From an uncultured Atopobiaceae bacterium (lineage in GTDB: Bacteria > Actinomycetota > Coriobacteriia > Coriobacteriales > Atopobiaceae), in NCBI GenBank assembly GCA_944322145.1, contig CALUNW010000011.1, positions 1 to 64,000 on the forward strand: 64,000 nt of DNA, in the 5' to 3' direction. Both the position numbers and the translations under genes were made by a program. Under the pieces are notes generated by a model. The model searched no databases. It had not been told where the DNA came from and saw nothing but the letters and a program-made list of their open reading frames with translations. How positions within the stretch are numbered: position 1 is the stretch's first letter; each line of letters starts with the position of its first letter. Shown here piece after piece: positions 53,997 to 63,380 of this stretch.

Positions 53997-54857
53997 CTAC
54001 TTCACCTCCTGCTTGCCGAGATAGGCCTCGATGACGCGCGGGTCGTTCTGGATCTGCTCGGGGGTTCCCTTGGCGATGATCTTGCCGTAGTCGAGCACGC
54101 CGACGACCTCGCACACGCCCATGACGAGCGACATGTCGTGCTCGATGAGCAGGATGGCGATCTGGAGCTCGTCGCGGATCTTCTGGATGTTCTCCATCAG
54201 CTCCTCGGTCTCGGCCGGGTTCATGCCGGCCGCAGGCTCGTCGAGCAGCAGCACCTTGGGACCGGTTGCCAGCGCGCGCAGGATCTCGAGGCGGCGCTGG
54301 GCGCCGTACGGGAGGTTGCCCGCCTGCGTGTCCGCGAACCTGCGCATGTCGAAGATGTCGAGCAGCTCGAGCGCGCGGTCGTGGAACTCCGCCTCCTGCT
54401 TCCAGTGCCCCGGGAGGCGCAGCATGTCGGTGATAAGGTGCGTCTTCATGGTGTTGCCAAAGCCCACGAGCACGTTCTCCTCGACCGTCATCTTGGAGAA
54501 GAGGCGGATGTTCTGGAACGTGCGGGCGATGCCCATGCGGTTGACCTCGGCGACGGACTTGCCGGCCGTGTCGTAGCCGTCGATGAGCACGGTGCCGCGC
54601 GTGGGGCGGTACACGTTGGTGAGCAGGTTGAAGATCGTGGTCTTGCCGGCGCCGTTGGGGCCGATCAGGCCGGAGATCTCCGTGCGGCCCATCGCGATGT
54701 TGAAGTCGTCCACGGCGGTGAGGCCGCCGAAGTCGATGCCCAGGTGCTCGGCCTGCAGCACCGGGATGGTGCCGAGGTCGCGCTCGGGGATGAGGTTGGG
54801 GGTCTCGACCTGGACGAGGACGGGACGGCGCTTCTTGGCGCTCTTCTCGCTAGGCAT
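53997..54857 (-). CDS. livG: Branched-chain amino acid ABC importer ATPase LivG
   Basis: 286 aa with an N-terminal extension of about 35 residues before the ATPase core. Walker A GPNGAGKTT, IARTFQNIRLFSKMTV (LivG-specific), signature LPYGAQRRLE, Walker B LLLDEPAAGMNP. It overlaps the livM stop by 8 bases. Confidence 0.94.
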   Translation of the reverse strand: MPSEKSAKKRRPVLVQVETPNLIPERDLGTIPVLQAEHLGIDFGGLTAVDDFNIAMGRTEISGLIGPNGAGKTTIFNLLTNVYRPTRGTVLIDGYDTAGKSVAEVNRMGIARTFQNIRLFSKMTVEENVLVGFGNTMKTHLITDMLRLPGHWKQEAEFHDRALELLDIFDMRRFADTQAGNLPYGAQRRLEILRALATGPKVLLLDEPAAGMNPAETEELMENIQKIRDELQIAILLIEHDMSLVMGVCEVVGVLDYGKIIAKGTPEQIQNDPRVIEAYLGKQEVK

Positions 54858-56007
54858 CGGCGCCCACCTCCTTTGCGGCCTCGTCGCCCTTCTCGGCGCG
54901 GCGCGCCCACGGGAAGTCGCGGTTCATGACGCGCTCGATGATGCGGGAGAGCGAGAAGTCATAAGAGCCGAGAAGACCCTGGGGACGGAAGATCATCACG
55001 AGGATGAGGACGATGGCGTAGGCGATCATGCGGTACTCGGAGAACGCGCGCAGCGCCTCGGGCAGGATCGTGAGGACGGTGGCGGAGAGCGCCGATCCGA
55101 GCATCGATCCCATGCCGCCGAGAACCACCATGACGAGAATCTCGATGGACTTCATGAATCCGAAGACGGCGGGCTGGAGGACGCCGACGCACCCGGCATA
55201 GAGGCCGCCGGCGACGCCCGCGAAGAACGCGGAGACCACGAAGGCGAGCGTCTTGTAGTAGGTGGTGTTGACGCCCGAGGCCTCGGCCGCGATCTCGTTG
55301 TCGCGGATGGCCAGGATGGCGCGGCCGTGACGGGACTTCATCATCGTGTGGGTAAGGAAGCACACCACCGCCACGCAGCCAAATACCAGAAGGAAGCTCG
55401 AGTAGCCGGGGATGCCGGTGAGGCCCGCGGCGCCGCCGGTGAGGTCGAAGCCGACCACGTCGTCGATGTTGAGCATCACGACGCGGATGATCTCGGCGAA
55501 GGCGAGCGTGATGATGGCAAGGTAGTCGCCCTTGAGGCGCAGGGCCGGGATGCCGATGATGATGCCGGCGACGGCGGCGCAGATTCCGCCGACGACCAGC
55601 CCGCCGAGCACGAGGGCAAGGGCGAGCGGGGTGCCGGTCACGAAGTCGCGCGCGCCGACGCCGAGGACCTCGCTCATGCGGATGATGAAGATCGAGCAGC
55701 CGTACGCGCCCATCGACATGAAGCCGGCGTGGCCGAGCGGCAGCTGTCCGAGGTAGCCCGTGGCGATGTTGAGCGAGACGGCGAGGATGATGTAGATGCC
55801 CACCTGCTCGAGGACCGTGGACTGGTAGCGGTTGACCACGCCGCCGTCGATCATGAGCTCGCCCAGGATAAGAAGGACGAGGACCACCACGGCGTTGATG
55901 GCGTAGCGAGCGGGCATGGGGAGCGTCTTGCGCGCGGATCCCTCGAGGCGCGGGCCGCCACCGGCTGAGATGATGGGGCGCTTCTCGGTCATGACCTCTT
56001 CTTCCAT
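54850..56007 (-). CDS. livM: Branched-chain amino acid ABC importer permease LivM
   Basis: 385 aa, eight or more TM helices; family motifs GYLGQLPLGHAGFMSMGAYG and AIRDNEIAAEASGVN are present. ATG 56007 follows AGGGGG by 7 bases. A cytoplasmic C-terminal tail (ERVMNRDFPWARRAEKGD) is longer than usual. Confidence 0.93.
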   Translation of the reverse strand: MEEEVMTEKRPIISAGGGPRLEGSARKTLPMPARYAINAVVVLVLLILGELMIDGGVVNRYQSTVLEQVGIYIILAVSLNIATGYLGQLPLGHAGFMSMGAYGCSIFIIRMSEVLGVGARDFVTGTPLALALVLGGLVVGGICAAVAGIIIGIPALRLKGDYLAIITLAFAEIIRVVMLNIDDVVGFDLTGGAAGLTGIPGYSSFLLVFGCVAVVCFLTHTMMKSRHGRAILAIRDNEIAAEASGVNTTYYKTLAFVVSAFFAGVAGGLYAGCVGVLQPAVFGFMKSIEILVMVVLGGMGSMLGSALSATVLTILPEALRAFSEYRMIAYAIVLILVMIFRPQGLLGSYDFSLSRIIERVMNRDFPWARRAEKGDEAAKEVGADA

Positions 56008-56018
56008 GATCGCACCCC

Positions 56019-56891
56019 CTAGACCTTCTCGTTCATCGTGCGGCCGAAGATGCCGGTGGGCCGCACCACGAGGACGATGATGAGCAGGAGGAAGACCACG
56101 GCGTCCTTCCACACGGAGAGGTTGAGCGCCGTGACGATGACCTCGGCGAAGCCGACGAGCAGGCCGCCCACGACGGCGCCCGGAATCGAGCCGATGCCTC
56201 CCAGGACCGCCGCTACGAAGGCCTTGGTGCCGAGCATCATGCCCATGGTCGGGTTGGCCTGGGTGTAGGCCATGGCGTAGAGCACCGCGCCGATGCCGGC
56301 GAGCGCCGAGCCCACGGCAAAGGTGAACGAGATCGTCGTGTTGACGTTGATGCCCATGAGGCGGGCGGCGCCCATGTCCTCGGACACGGCGCGCATGGCC
56401 TTGCCGAGCTTGGTCTTCTGGACCACGATCGTGAGGGCCACCGTTGCCACGATGGTCACCAGGACGGTGAGGACCGAGGGAAACGACAGCGCCAGGCCGC
56501 CGAGCTGGATGGTCTGGATGTCCGTGTAGGCGGGAACCACCTTGGCGTCGGCGCCAAAGACGAGCTGCGCTCCGTTCTCGAGGAAGTACGAGACGCCGAT
56601 GGCCGTGATGAGGATCGAGAGCCTCGGCGCGTTTCTCAGGGGCGCGTAGGCGACCTTGTCGATGAGCACGCCCATGAGCGTGCACGCTGCGACCGAAAGG
56701 ATGATCGCGAGCACGGGGTGAAGCCCCAGCTGGGCCATGACCAGCCACGACACGTACGCGCCCACCATGATGATGTCGCCGTGGGCAAAGTTGAGCAGCA
56801 AGATGATGCCGTACACCATCGTGTAGCCCAGGGCCACGAGCGCGTAGATGCTGCCGAGCTGCAGGCCGTTGAGCACCTGCGTGAAGAACAA
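56019..56891 (-). CDS. livH: Branched-chain amino acid ABC importer permease LivH
   Basis: 290 aa, eight TM helices; LNGLQLGSIYALVALGYTMV and LLNFAHGDIIMVGAY are the LivH signature. The start is TTG at 56891, 7 bases after AGGAG, which gives the family's usual N-terminus (FFTQVLNGLQLG). Confidence 0.93.
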   Translation of the reverse strand: MFFTQVLNGLQLGSIYALVALGYTMVYGIILLLNFAHGDIIMVGAYVSWLVMAQLGLHPVLAIILSVAACTLMGVLIDKVAYAPLRNAPRLSILITAIGVSYFLENGAQLVFGADAKVVPAYTDIQTIQLGGLALSFPSVLTVLVTIVATVALTIVVQKTKLGKAMRAVSEDMGAARLMGINVNTTISFTFAVGSALAGIGAVLYAMAYTQANPTMGMMLGTKAFVAAVLGGIGSIPGAVVGGLLVGFAEVIVTALNLSVWKDAVVFLLLIIVLVVRPTGIFGRTMNEKV

Positions 56892-56939
56892 GGGGGAACT
56901 CCTCTCAGGGAACGCGCGGAGACCGCGCCCTAGCAAAGA

Positions 56940-56965
56940 GGGGCATCGGGCGCACCCGATGCCCC
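56940..56965 (-). terminator. Intra-operon hairpin after the Liv binding protein
   Basis: GGGGCATCGGG and CCCGATGCCCC form a perfect 11-bp stem with a 4-base loop, followed by TCTTTGCT on the minus strand. It probably limits read-through into livHMGF so that binding protein is in excess. Confidence 0.8.
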
Positions 56966-56991
56966 GGAGTCGAGGCGAGAAGAACGCGCGA

Positions 56992-58197
56992 CTAGGCCTC
57001 GAGGACCTCGAAGGTCTCCTCGGTGCCGTCCTCGGCGAAGGTGATGATCAGCGAGGACTTGATGGGGTCGCCGGTGCCCTCGTAGGAGATGGAGCCCGTG
57101 ACGCCCTCGACGGTGCCGGAGGCGATGCCGTCGATCACGGCCTGCTTGTAGTCCTCGGAGCCGGGCTCGAGGCCGGCCTCCTCCGCGGCGGCGAGGCCGT
57201 TCGCGAGCACCATGGCCGCGTCGTAGCCCAGGGCGCAGAAGTTCGTCGGCGTCTCGCCGTACTCTGCCTCGTAGGCCTCGACGAACGCGGTCGCGGTCTC
57301 GGACTCGTTGGAGGAGCTGAAGGCGCAGCAGTAGTAGCAGTCGTGGAGGTTGGCGGCCTCGGCGTAGTTCTCGGAGCCGCCGTAGATGCCGGACCAGCCG
57401 TCGACGCCGAGGAAGACCTTGTCATAGCCCTGGGTGCGCGCCTGGTTCACGATCATGCCGTCATCCTGGTAGTAGTTGGGGACGAGGATGGCGTCGGGGT
57501 CGGTGGCGATGATGTTGGTGAGCTGGGCCTTGAAGTCGACGTCGCCCTCCGCGTAGGACTGCTGAGAGGTGATCGTGATGCCCAGGGCCTCGGCCTCCTC
57601 GCAGAAGGCGGCGTTGACGCCCTCGGAGTAGTCGGAGCCGGAGAGATAGAGCGTGGCCACGGTCTTGTAGCCCTGCTCGGATGCGAAGTTGGCCATGACG
57701 CGGCCCTGCTCGGGGTCGGTCACGCAGGCGCGGAAGTAGTTGGAGCCGTAGGTGACGACGTCGGCCGCGGTGGCGGACGGGGTCACGCAGGGCATGTTGT
57801 CGGCAACGGAGGCCTGGGCCACGGCGATGGTCGGTCCGGTGGTGACGTCGCCGACGATGCCGGTCACGCCGTCCTCCTGGACGAGGCGGTTGTAGGCGTT
57901 GACGGCCTCGGTGGCGTCGCCCTTCTCGTCATAGACGACCGGCTCGACCTGCTTGCCGTTGACGCCGCCGTCCTCGTTGAGCTGCTTGAAGTAGAGCTGG
58001 GCGCCGTTCAGGCAGGCCAGGCCGTAGGACGAGTTGTCTCCGGTGTGCGGGCCCATGATGCCGACCTTGATGGAGCCGGAGCCGCCCTCGCCGCCGCTGG
58101 CGGAGTCGTTGCTGCCGTTGCAGCCCGCGAGGCCGAGCAGTGCCACGCCCGCCGCGGAGACCTGCAGGAAGTTGCGCCTAGAAACGTTCTCAAACAT
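56992..58197 (-). CDS. Branched-chain amino acid binding lipoprotein
   Basis: 401 aa. SRRNFLQVSAAGVALLGLAG-C is a signal with lipobox LAGC. The mature chain starts IKVGIMGPHTGDNSSYG and is a type I Leu/Ile/Val periplasmic-binding fold. It is unusual in a Cys-rich patch (HDCYYCCAF). It heads livHMGF. GGAGGAG precedes the ATG. Confidence 0.92.
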   Translation of the reverse strand: MFENVSRRNFLQVSAAGVALLGLAGCNGSNDSASGGEGGSGSIKVGIMGPHTGDNSSYGLACLNGAQLYFKQLNEDGGVNGKQVEPVVYDEKGDATEAVNAYNRLVQEDGVTGIVGDVTTGPTIAVAQASVADNMPCVTPSATAADVVTYGSNYFRACVTDPEQGRVMANFASEQGYKTVATLYLSGSDYSEGVNAAFCEEAEALGITITSQQSYAEGDVDFKAQLTNIIATDPDAILVPNYYQDDGMIVNQARTQGYDKVFLGVDGWSGIYGGSENYAEAANLHDCYYCCAFSSSNESETATAFVEAYEAEYGETPTNFCALGYDAAMVLANGLAAAEEAGLEPGSEDYKQAVIDGIASGTVEGVTGSISYEGTGDPIKSSLIITFAEDGTEETFEVLEA

Positions 58198-58335
58198 GTC
58201 TTTCTCCTCCCGTCGCTTCGAGTGAAGCCTAAAGCGTGGGGCTACCGTACGCCCGCTTCCGGACGGAGATTGGCGATGTGGAGGGTTTGTTAACCGAGAC
58301 GTGACGCTTCTAACAAGTCTGAAACAATTCGGGCC

Positions 58336-58404
58336 GTGACAATTAGGACAGGTTAAATTGTCACACGCTTACGGTGTGACAATTTAACCTGTCCTAATTG
58401 TCAC
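58336..58404. repeat. Inverted pair of REP family C (copies 4 and 5), BIME-like
   Basis: 58336-58364 reads GTGACAATTAGGACAGGTTA... and 58376-58404 is its reverse complement, separated by 11 bases. Two REPs in opposite orientation are the classic bacterial interspersed mosaic element arrangement. The right copy contains the VanZ stop codon (58396-58394). Confidence 0.85.
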
Positions 58405-58849
58405 GCATGATGTAGACGAGGTGCGCGAGCAAGGCTCCGACGACGACGCCGGAGAGGTCGAGAAGGACGTCGGTCACCTGGCCGGAGCGCCCGGGAACGA
58501 AGAGCTGGATGCACTCATCGACGACTGGCACGAGGGCGACGAGCAGCCCGGCGGGAAGCGGGCGGACGCCGCGCCCCGCATGAAGGCTCCCGAAGAGGCC
58601 GCGGGCGAGCACGCCGAGTATCGCATATTCGGTGAAATGCGCCGTCTTGCGAACGAGAAACGCCATCAGGTCGACGTCCGTCACCCCCACTGCCTCGAAC
58701 AGGGGGCGCAGCAGAGTGACGACCATGCCGCTCTCGAGCGACGACTGGGGGCCCTGGATGAGGGAGTGGCCCCAGACGAAGGCGACCCAGCAAGCGAACG
58801 CGGCGGCCCACCAGACGGACCGCCGCGCCGAGTCGTGTCTCGCGGGCAT
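58394..58849 (-). CDS. VanZ-like membrane protein
   Basis: 151 aa, four or five TM helices. WGHSLIQGPQSS, KTAHFTEYAILG, DECIQLFVPGRSGQVTDVLL are the VanZ family blocks. VanZ homologues alter sensitivity to lipoglycopeptides and other envelope-active drugs by an unknown route. The last residues RDN and the stop come from REP-C5. Start overlaps the stop of the upstream gene. Confidence 0.82.
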   Translation of the reverse strand: MPARHDSARRSVWWAAAFACWVAFVWGHSLIQGPQSSLESGMVVTLLRPLFEAVGVTDVDLMAFLVRKTAHFTEYAILGVLARGLFGSLHAGRGVRPLPAGLLVALVPVVDECIQLFVPGRSGQVTDVLLDLSGVVVGALLAHLVYIMRDN

Positions 58850-60048
58850 CAGGCCTCGGCCACCATCGGAGAGGCGAAGTGCTTGCCAGCGTGGCTCGTC
58901 CGGATGGTCGAGGTGTCGGAGAGGTGGCGCGAGGGAGGCTGGGTGCCGCCCTCGAGGACGCGCAGGAACCTGCTCGAGCTGCGGCGCGCCGCAGGCGAGG
59001 AGCTCTTGGAGAACTCGTCCTCGATGAGGTAGTCGACGTAGGTATCCGTGTCGACGACCTCGGGGTGGCCGGCGGGCGTCTTGAACGGGATGAAGGAGGT
59101 CTGGGGCTCGAGGTTATCGGGCTCGTCGAGCGTGTCGGCGCCGCCCACCATGTCGACGAAGGGAGCGGGGGCCTGGCCGGCGTCCTCGAGCGCAAGCCGC
59201 TCGTCGAGCGAGCGGAGCGCGAGATCCCACTCGTCGAACCCACCGATGTCGTCGATGGTGCGACGCTCGGGGTAGGCGCCCTCGTCGATATTGGCGATCC
59301 TGCGCGAGATGCCGGCGCCGCGTCCAGGCGCGGCAGCGGGCGCGGGCGACGGTTCGAGCAGAAGGTTGTTCGCGGTGGTGAAGTCCGACGGAATGGCAAG
59401 CCCGGCGTCCTCGGGGGCAAAGCCCGAGTCGGAGATGATGGACTGCTCCCCCACCGCCTGCTTCCACCAGGACGTGCCGACGTCGCCGACAGAGCCGTCG
59501 GCGCGCTCGATGACGGGAACGCCGTCCATCATGTTGCCGCCGAGACGGTCGCGAAGCGTCGCCGCGACGCCGCCGGCGCGGCGCGCCATCTTCTCGCGGA
59601 AGGTCGCGCGCCCGACGTAGTTCTCGGCAATCTCCTCGTAGTCGTTAGCGGCGTGGCTCGGGGCGATCGCGGGAGCCTCGGCGTCGTCGTCAAAGAGGAC
59701 GGCGTCAACGCGCAGGTGTCGCGGCATGGGAGCGGAGGCCTCGACCACCGGGAGGGAACCGAGCGAGAGCGCGGGCTGGTCGGTCATGGTGTCCTCGGGA
59801 CGGGCGGGCTCGGCCTCGCGGGAACGGCGGCGATGGCGGGACACCAACGCGACGGTCCCCGCGACGACGCCCATGGCGAGCGCTCCCCCGGCAAGTCCTG
59901 CGGCAAAGGCGGCGGACGGCGACGAGAACAGGCCGTCAAGCGCAAGAGTGACGTCGCGCAGCGAAAGCGCAGCTGCCGGCACCGGGGCGACAAGCGCCAG
60001 GGCGCCGGGGATACCAGCGTAGACGGCGGCGTTTCTTCTCACGCCCAT
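58849..60048 (-). CDS. Uncharacterised membrane-anchored protein
   Basis: 399 aa, no recognised domain. Signal-like helix (about 10-28), a second TM helix (AAFAAGLAGGALAMGVVAGT, about 47-68), an Arg-rich stop-transfer, then 320 mostly disordered acidic, Ser/Pro-rich residues. It looks like a lineage-specific envelope or division-linked protein with its bulk in the cytoplasm. TGATG overlap with VanZ indicates co-translation. Confidence 0.6.
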   Translation of the reverse strand: MGVRRNAAVYAGIPGALALVAPVPAAALSLRDVTLALDGLFSSPSAAFAAGLAGGALAMGVVAGTVALVSRHRRRSREAEPARPEDTMTDQPALSLGSLPVVEASAPMPRHLRVDAVLFDDDAEAPAIAPSHAANDYEEIAENYVGRATFREKMARRAGGVAATLRDRLGGNMMDGVPVIERADGSVGDVGTSWWKQAVGEQSIISDSGFAPEDAGLAIPSDFTTANNLLLEPSPAPAAAPGRGAGISRRIANIDEGAYPERRTIDDIGGFDEWDLALRSLDERLALEDAGQAPAPFVDMVGGADTLDEPDNLEPQTSFIPFKTPAGHPEVVDTDTYVDYLIEDEFSKSSSPAARRSSSRFLRVLEGGTQPPSRHLSDTSTIRTSHAGKHFASPMVAEA

Positions 60049-60194
60049 ATGCTCCCGCTCCTCCCGAAAGGGGAAGACGAGACGAGCGTCAAACCAGAGA
60101 TTCCCTCCCTTGGCGGGAGCGTGTGTGGCGTCAACGGTTTGGGCTGCGTTTCATCTTCGTGTACCGTGACCTGTCCGCGGCGCGGACGTATACG

Positions 60195-60224
60195 AATATA
60201 ACCATTTCACAGGCGCCGATGCAA
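60195..60224 (-). promoter_or_regulatory. Promoter of the membrane protein / vanZ operon
   Basis: Minus strand TTGCAT (60224-60219), 18-base spacer, TATATT (60200-60195), about 150 bases before the start at 60048. The rest of the 371-bp gap (60049-60419) holds a palindrome ccccTCcacgGGAGGGG (about 60304-60320), one CGAGAAGGAC motif (60263-60272, reverse) and the rho terminator; no gene is seen. Confidence 0.55.
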
Positions 60225-60366
60225 GGGGATGAACCCCGATTGAGGCTGCACGCGCGCCCAGCGTCCTTCTCGCCGGACGATGGCGATTTTTGTGCGCGAC
60301 AAGCCCCCTCCACGGGAGGGGACGCGATCTCAGCCGATCATCTGGCGGCCCATGCTTGATTAAATA

Positions 60367-60395
60367 GGCGCCCGTCGCAGACCGCGACGGGCGCC
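60367..60395 (-). terminator. Terminator of rho
   Basis: Perfect 12-bp stem GGCGCCCGTCGC / GCGACGGGCGCC, loop ggtct, followed by TATTTAATC on the minus strand, 25 bases after the rho stop. Confidence 0.85.
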
Positions 60396-60419
60396 GAAGT
60401 TCAACGAGTGCGGGAGCCG

Positions 60420-62381
60420 CTACGCCACGTAGCCGGACTGGGCCGCCTTCTTTGCGCTCTTGATGAGGAACTCGCTGTTGGAGTCGGTCTCCTTGAGGCC
60501 GCGGACGAGCGCGTTCGCCGCACGCTCCACGTTGTTCATGTTGGCGAGGATGCGGCGGATGCCCCACACAAGCGGCTGATACTCGGGGGCGATGAGCAGG
60601 TCCTCGTTGCGCGTACCGGACGCCACGGGGTCGATGGCCGGGAAGATGCGCTTGTCGGCGAGGTCGCGGTCGAGCTTGAGCTCCATGTTGCCGGTGCCCT
60701 TGAACTCCTCGAAGATGACCTCGTCCATCTTGGATCCGGTGTCCACGAGCGCGGAGGCGATGATCGTGAGCGAGCCGCCGTTCTCGATGTTGCGCGCGGC
60801 ACCCAGGAACTTCTTGGGCGGGTAGAGCGCCGCGGAGTCCACGCCGCCGGAGAGGATGCGCCCGCTCGCGGGCTGCGCGAGGTTGTAGGCACGGGCGAGG
60901 CGCGTGATGGAGTCGAGCACCACGACGACGTCCTCCCCCATCTCGACGAGGCGCTTTGCATGCTCGATCACAAGCTCGGAGACGCGCGTGTGATTGTCGG
61001 CGGGCATGTCGAAGGTCGAGGCCACGACCTCGCCGCGGATGGAGCGCTCCATGTCCGTGACCTCCTCGGGACGCTCGTCCACGAGCAGGCAGAACAGGTG
61101 CACCTCAGGGTTGTTGACGGCGATGGACTGGCAGATCTTCTTGAGGACCGTCGTCTTGCCGGCCTTGGGCGGCGAGACGATGAGGCCTCGCTGGCCCTTG
61201 CCGATGGGCGAGACCAAATCGATGGCGCGGCCGGTGATGGAGTCCTTGTCGCATTCCATGACGAGGCGCTCGTTGGGATAGACGGGCGTGAGGTCGCGGA
61301 AGCGCGGGCGCGCCTTGAGGTTCTCCGGCGGCATGCCGTTGACGGCGCTGACCTTCTGGATGGGCGGATACTTGCTGTTGGCGCGACCCGGGCCCACGGT
61401 GCCGGCGATCCGGTCGCCGGGACGAAGGCCGAGGGAGCGAATCAGCTGCTGGTGAACGAAGGCGTCGTCATCGCCCTCCATGTAGTTGCCGGTGCGGACC
61501 CAGCCGTACCCCTCGTTGCCGATCTCGAGGATGCCCTCGACGCTGCGGAAGCCCTCGGCGCGCGCGGCGGCCTCGTAGACCGCCTCCACGAGCGCGGGCT
61601 TGCGCACGCCGACGTACTCGACGCCGAGCTCTGCGGCCTTCGCGCGCAGGTCCGCGACCTTCATCGCGGAAAGATCGTCAATCGTGAGGGAGGGCTCTGC
61701 GGCCTCCTGCTGACGGCGGTTGCGCCTACGTCCCTGGCCGCCCTTGCGGCGGTCCTGGAAGCCGCCATTGCCGTCGGAGGAGGGCTTGCCGCCGTTGCCG
61801 GCGTGCTCGCCGCCCCCGGCGTGGCGGCGCTTGCGAGACGGGCGGCCGGCGGCGTCGGCGGGCTCGCCGGCGTCAGAGGGGGACGCCTCCTGCGTCGTCT
61901 TCTGGTCGGCGGGAGCGGGCTCGGCGGAAGCAGAGTCGCCGGGCGCAAGCGTCTGAGCCGGCATCTCGGAGGGAACCGAACTCGCCACGGTCGCATCCTG
62001 CGTGACCTTTGTCATCTCGTCAGCGGCGTCCTGCTGCTTCTTGGGGCGTCCGCGACGGCGCTTGGGCTGTGGCGCCTGGTCCGTGCCGGCGGAATCCGCC
62101 TTCGCCTCCCCCTGATCCTGGGGCACGGCGGAAGGCTCGGCCTGCGGGGTCTCCACGCCCGCCGCCTCGCTCTTGCGCGGGCGGCCGCGGCGACGCTTGG
62201 GCGGCCACGGCTCTCCCGCCGCCTCGGCGGCGGCCCTCGCTGCGGCCTCTGCGGCGCGCGCGGCCTCCATCTCGGCCTTGGTGCGGCGACGGCGACGCGG
62301 CTTCGCTGGAGTCGACTCGGGCGACGCGGCCTCGGCCGCGGCGGGTGCCGTCTCGGAAACGGGGGTCTCGGCTTCCGACAT
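60420..62381 (-). CDS. rho: Transcription termination factor Rho with long N-terminal extension
   Basis: 653 aa. The core starts near residue 232 ([20 protein letters not shown]) with the RNA-binding domain, then Walker A PPKAGKTT (about 404-411), Walker B VVVVLDS and the R-loop. The first 230 residues are low-complexity Ala/Pro/Glu/Lys with two AT-hook-like motifs, KRRRGRPRK (62-70) and KRRRGRPKK (107-115), and Gly/Arg-rich RNA-binding tracts. Such extensions are known in actinobacterial Rho and broaden RNA binding. Start ATG 62381 follows GAGAGG. Confidence 0.96.
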   Translation of the reverse strand: MSEAETPVSETAPAAAEAASPESTPAKPRRRRRTKAEMEAARAAEAAARAAAEAAGEPWPPKRRRGRPRKSEAAGVETPQAEPSAVPQDQGEAKADSAGTDQAPQPKRRRGRPKKQQDAADEMTKVTQDATVASSVPSEMPAQTLAPGDSASAEPAPADQKTTQEASPSDAGEPADAAGRPSRKRRHAGGGEHAGNGGKPSSDGNGGFQDRRKGGQGRRRNRRQQEAAEPSLTIDDLSAMKVADLRAKAAELGVEYVGVRKPALVEAVYEAAARAEGFRSVEGILEIGNEGYGWVRTGNYMEGDDDAFVHQQLIRSLGLRPGDRIAGTVGPGRANSKYPPIQKVSAVNGMPPENLKARPRFRDLTPVYPNERLVMECDKDSITGRAIDLVSPIGKGQRGLIVSPPKAGKTTVLKKICQSIAVNNPEVHLFCLLVDERPEEVTDMERSIRGEVVASTFDMPADNHTRVSELVIEHAKRLVEMGEDVVVVLDSITRLARAYNLAQPASGRILSGGVDSAALYPPKKFLGAARNIENGGSLTIIASALVDTGSKMDEVIFEEFKGTGNMELKLDRDLADKRIFPAIDPVASGTRNEDLLIAPEYQPLVWGIRRILANMNNVERAANALVRGLKETDSNSEFLIKSAKKAAQSGYVA

Positions 62382-62542
62382 ATGTCAACCTCTCGTGATG
62401 AGCCGGCGATGCGCACGTGGGCAGCGTCCGCCGGCGGCTAAACGCTCGATATGAGAAATGGGGACACGATCAGCAAGACGTGCATGCAAATGCCGCCCGC
62501 CGAACATATCTCAAAAATTATATCACGAAGCGACGATGTCCG

Positions 62543-63241
62543 CTACGCCTCCGCAGGCTCATCCTTGCGGGGACCGCGCAGCTTGCGGCGCACGACGATC
62601 TTCTCGATGCTCGCGGCGAGGCTGCGGGCGACCTCCATGCCTTCGGGAGTGAGGCAGACGCTCGAGGTGCGCCCCTCGCCCGCAGACCTCATCCTCGTGA
62701 CGTAGCCGCCCTCGGCGAGGGATGACACCGACATGGAGACCGTGGGCTGCAGCAACCCAAGAAGATCCACGAGCTGCATGATGGTGAGGGCCGTCCCGTC
62801 TGAGGACAGCAGGCCAAGAAGCACGAGGTCGCCCGCCTTGCAGAAGAACGAGCCCATCGCGTCGACGTACTTCCTGATGCGCTCGGCGGAGGTCCTCGAG
62901 AGGGAGCGGCCGCTGGGGATCTGGGCGCGCGTGAGCTCCGAGAGGCGCTCCACGCGAGCGCGACCGGCGTCGGAGATCGCGCAGACGACGTTGCGGCGGT
63001 CGTGCTCGCCCTCGGCCCGCTCGATGAGGCCGAGGCTGGCGAGGTGATTGGTCCTGTGCGTCATCGTGGGGCGCAGGGCGCCCTGGTACTCGGCGATGTC
63101 AGAGGTCTTCATCGGGACGCCGGCAAAGTCGAGGCGGCAGAGGATGGCAAACTCCTCGAAGGTGAGACGCTCTTCCGGAACGGTGTCCTGCCTGACGACG
63201 TTATACGCCCTGCGAACGGACATGTATTCCCTGAGGTCCAC
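62543..63241 (-). CDS. Double winged-helix (MarR-like) regulator
   Basis: 232 aa with two winged-helix units: residues about 20-95 (LTFEEFAILCRLDFAGVPMK, TSDIAEYQGALRPTMTHRTN, LGLIERAEGEHDRRNVVCAI) and about 135-225 (LLGLLSSDGTALTIMQLVDL, LQPTVSMSVSSLAEGGYVTR). A tandem MarR in one chain can act as a pseudo-dimer. GTG 63241 lies 9 bases after GGGAGG; the GTG at 63298 has no good ribosome site. Located between argS and rho, target unknown. Confidence 0.75.
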   Translation of the reverse strand: MDLREYMSVRRAYNVVRQDTVPEERLTFEEFAILCRLDFAGVPMKTSDIAEYQGALRPTMTHRTNHLASLGLIERAEGEHDRRNVVCAISDAGRARVERLSELTRAQIPSGRSLSRTSAERIRKYVDAMGSFFCKAGDLVLLGLLSSDGTALTIMQLVDLLGLLQPTVSMSVSSLAEGGYVTRMRSAGEGRTSSVCLTPEGMEVARSLAASIEKIVVRRKLRGPRKDEPAEA

Positions 63242-63380
63242 GCTTGCACGCCTCCCATGGTCTGCTTTGCGACCCGCCGCACCACGGAGAGCCGTCACCT
63301 AACGCGATGGTACACTTTTTTCCCGCAGAAACGCCCCGGGCATACAAGACGAAACAAAAGTCTGCCCTGGGCGAGCGCGG

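Noticed and set aside
60160..60185. gtgacctgtccgcgg as another REP-C copy
   Set aside because: It has the CTGTCC core by chance, but the matching right arm and the AATT stem are missing.
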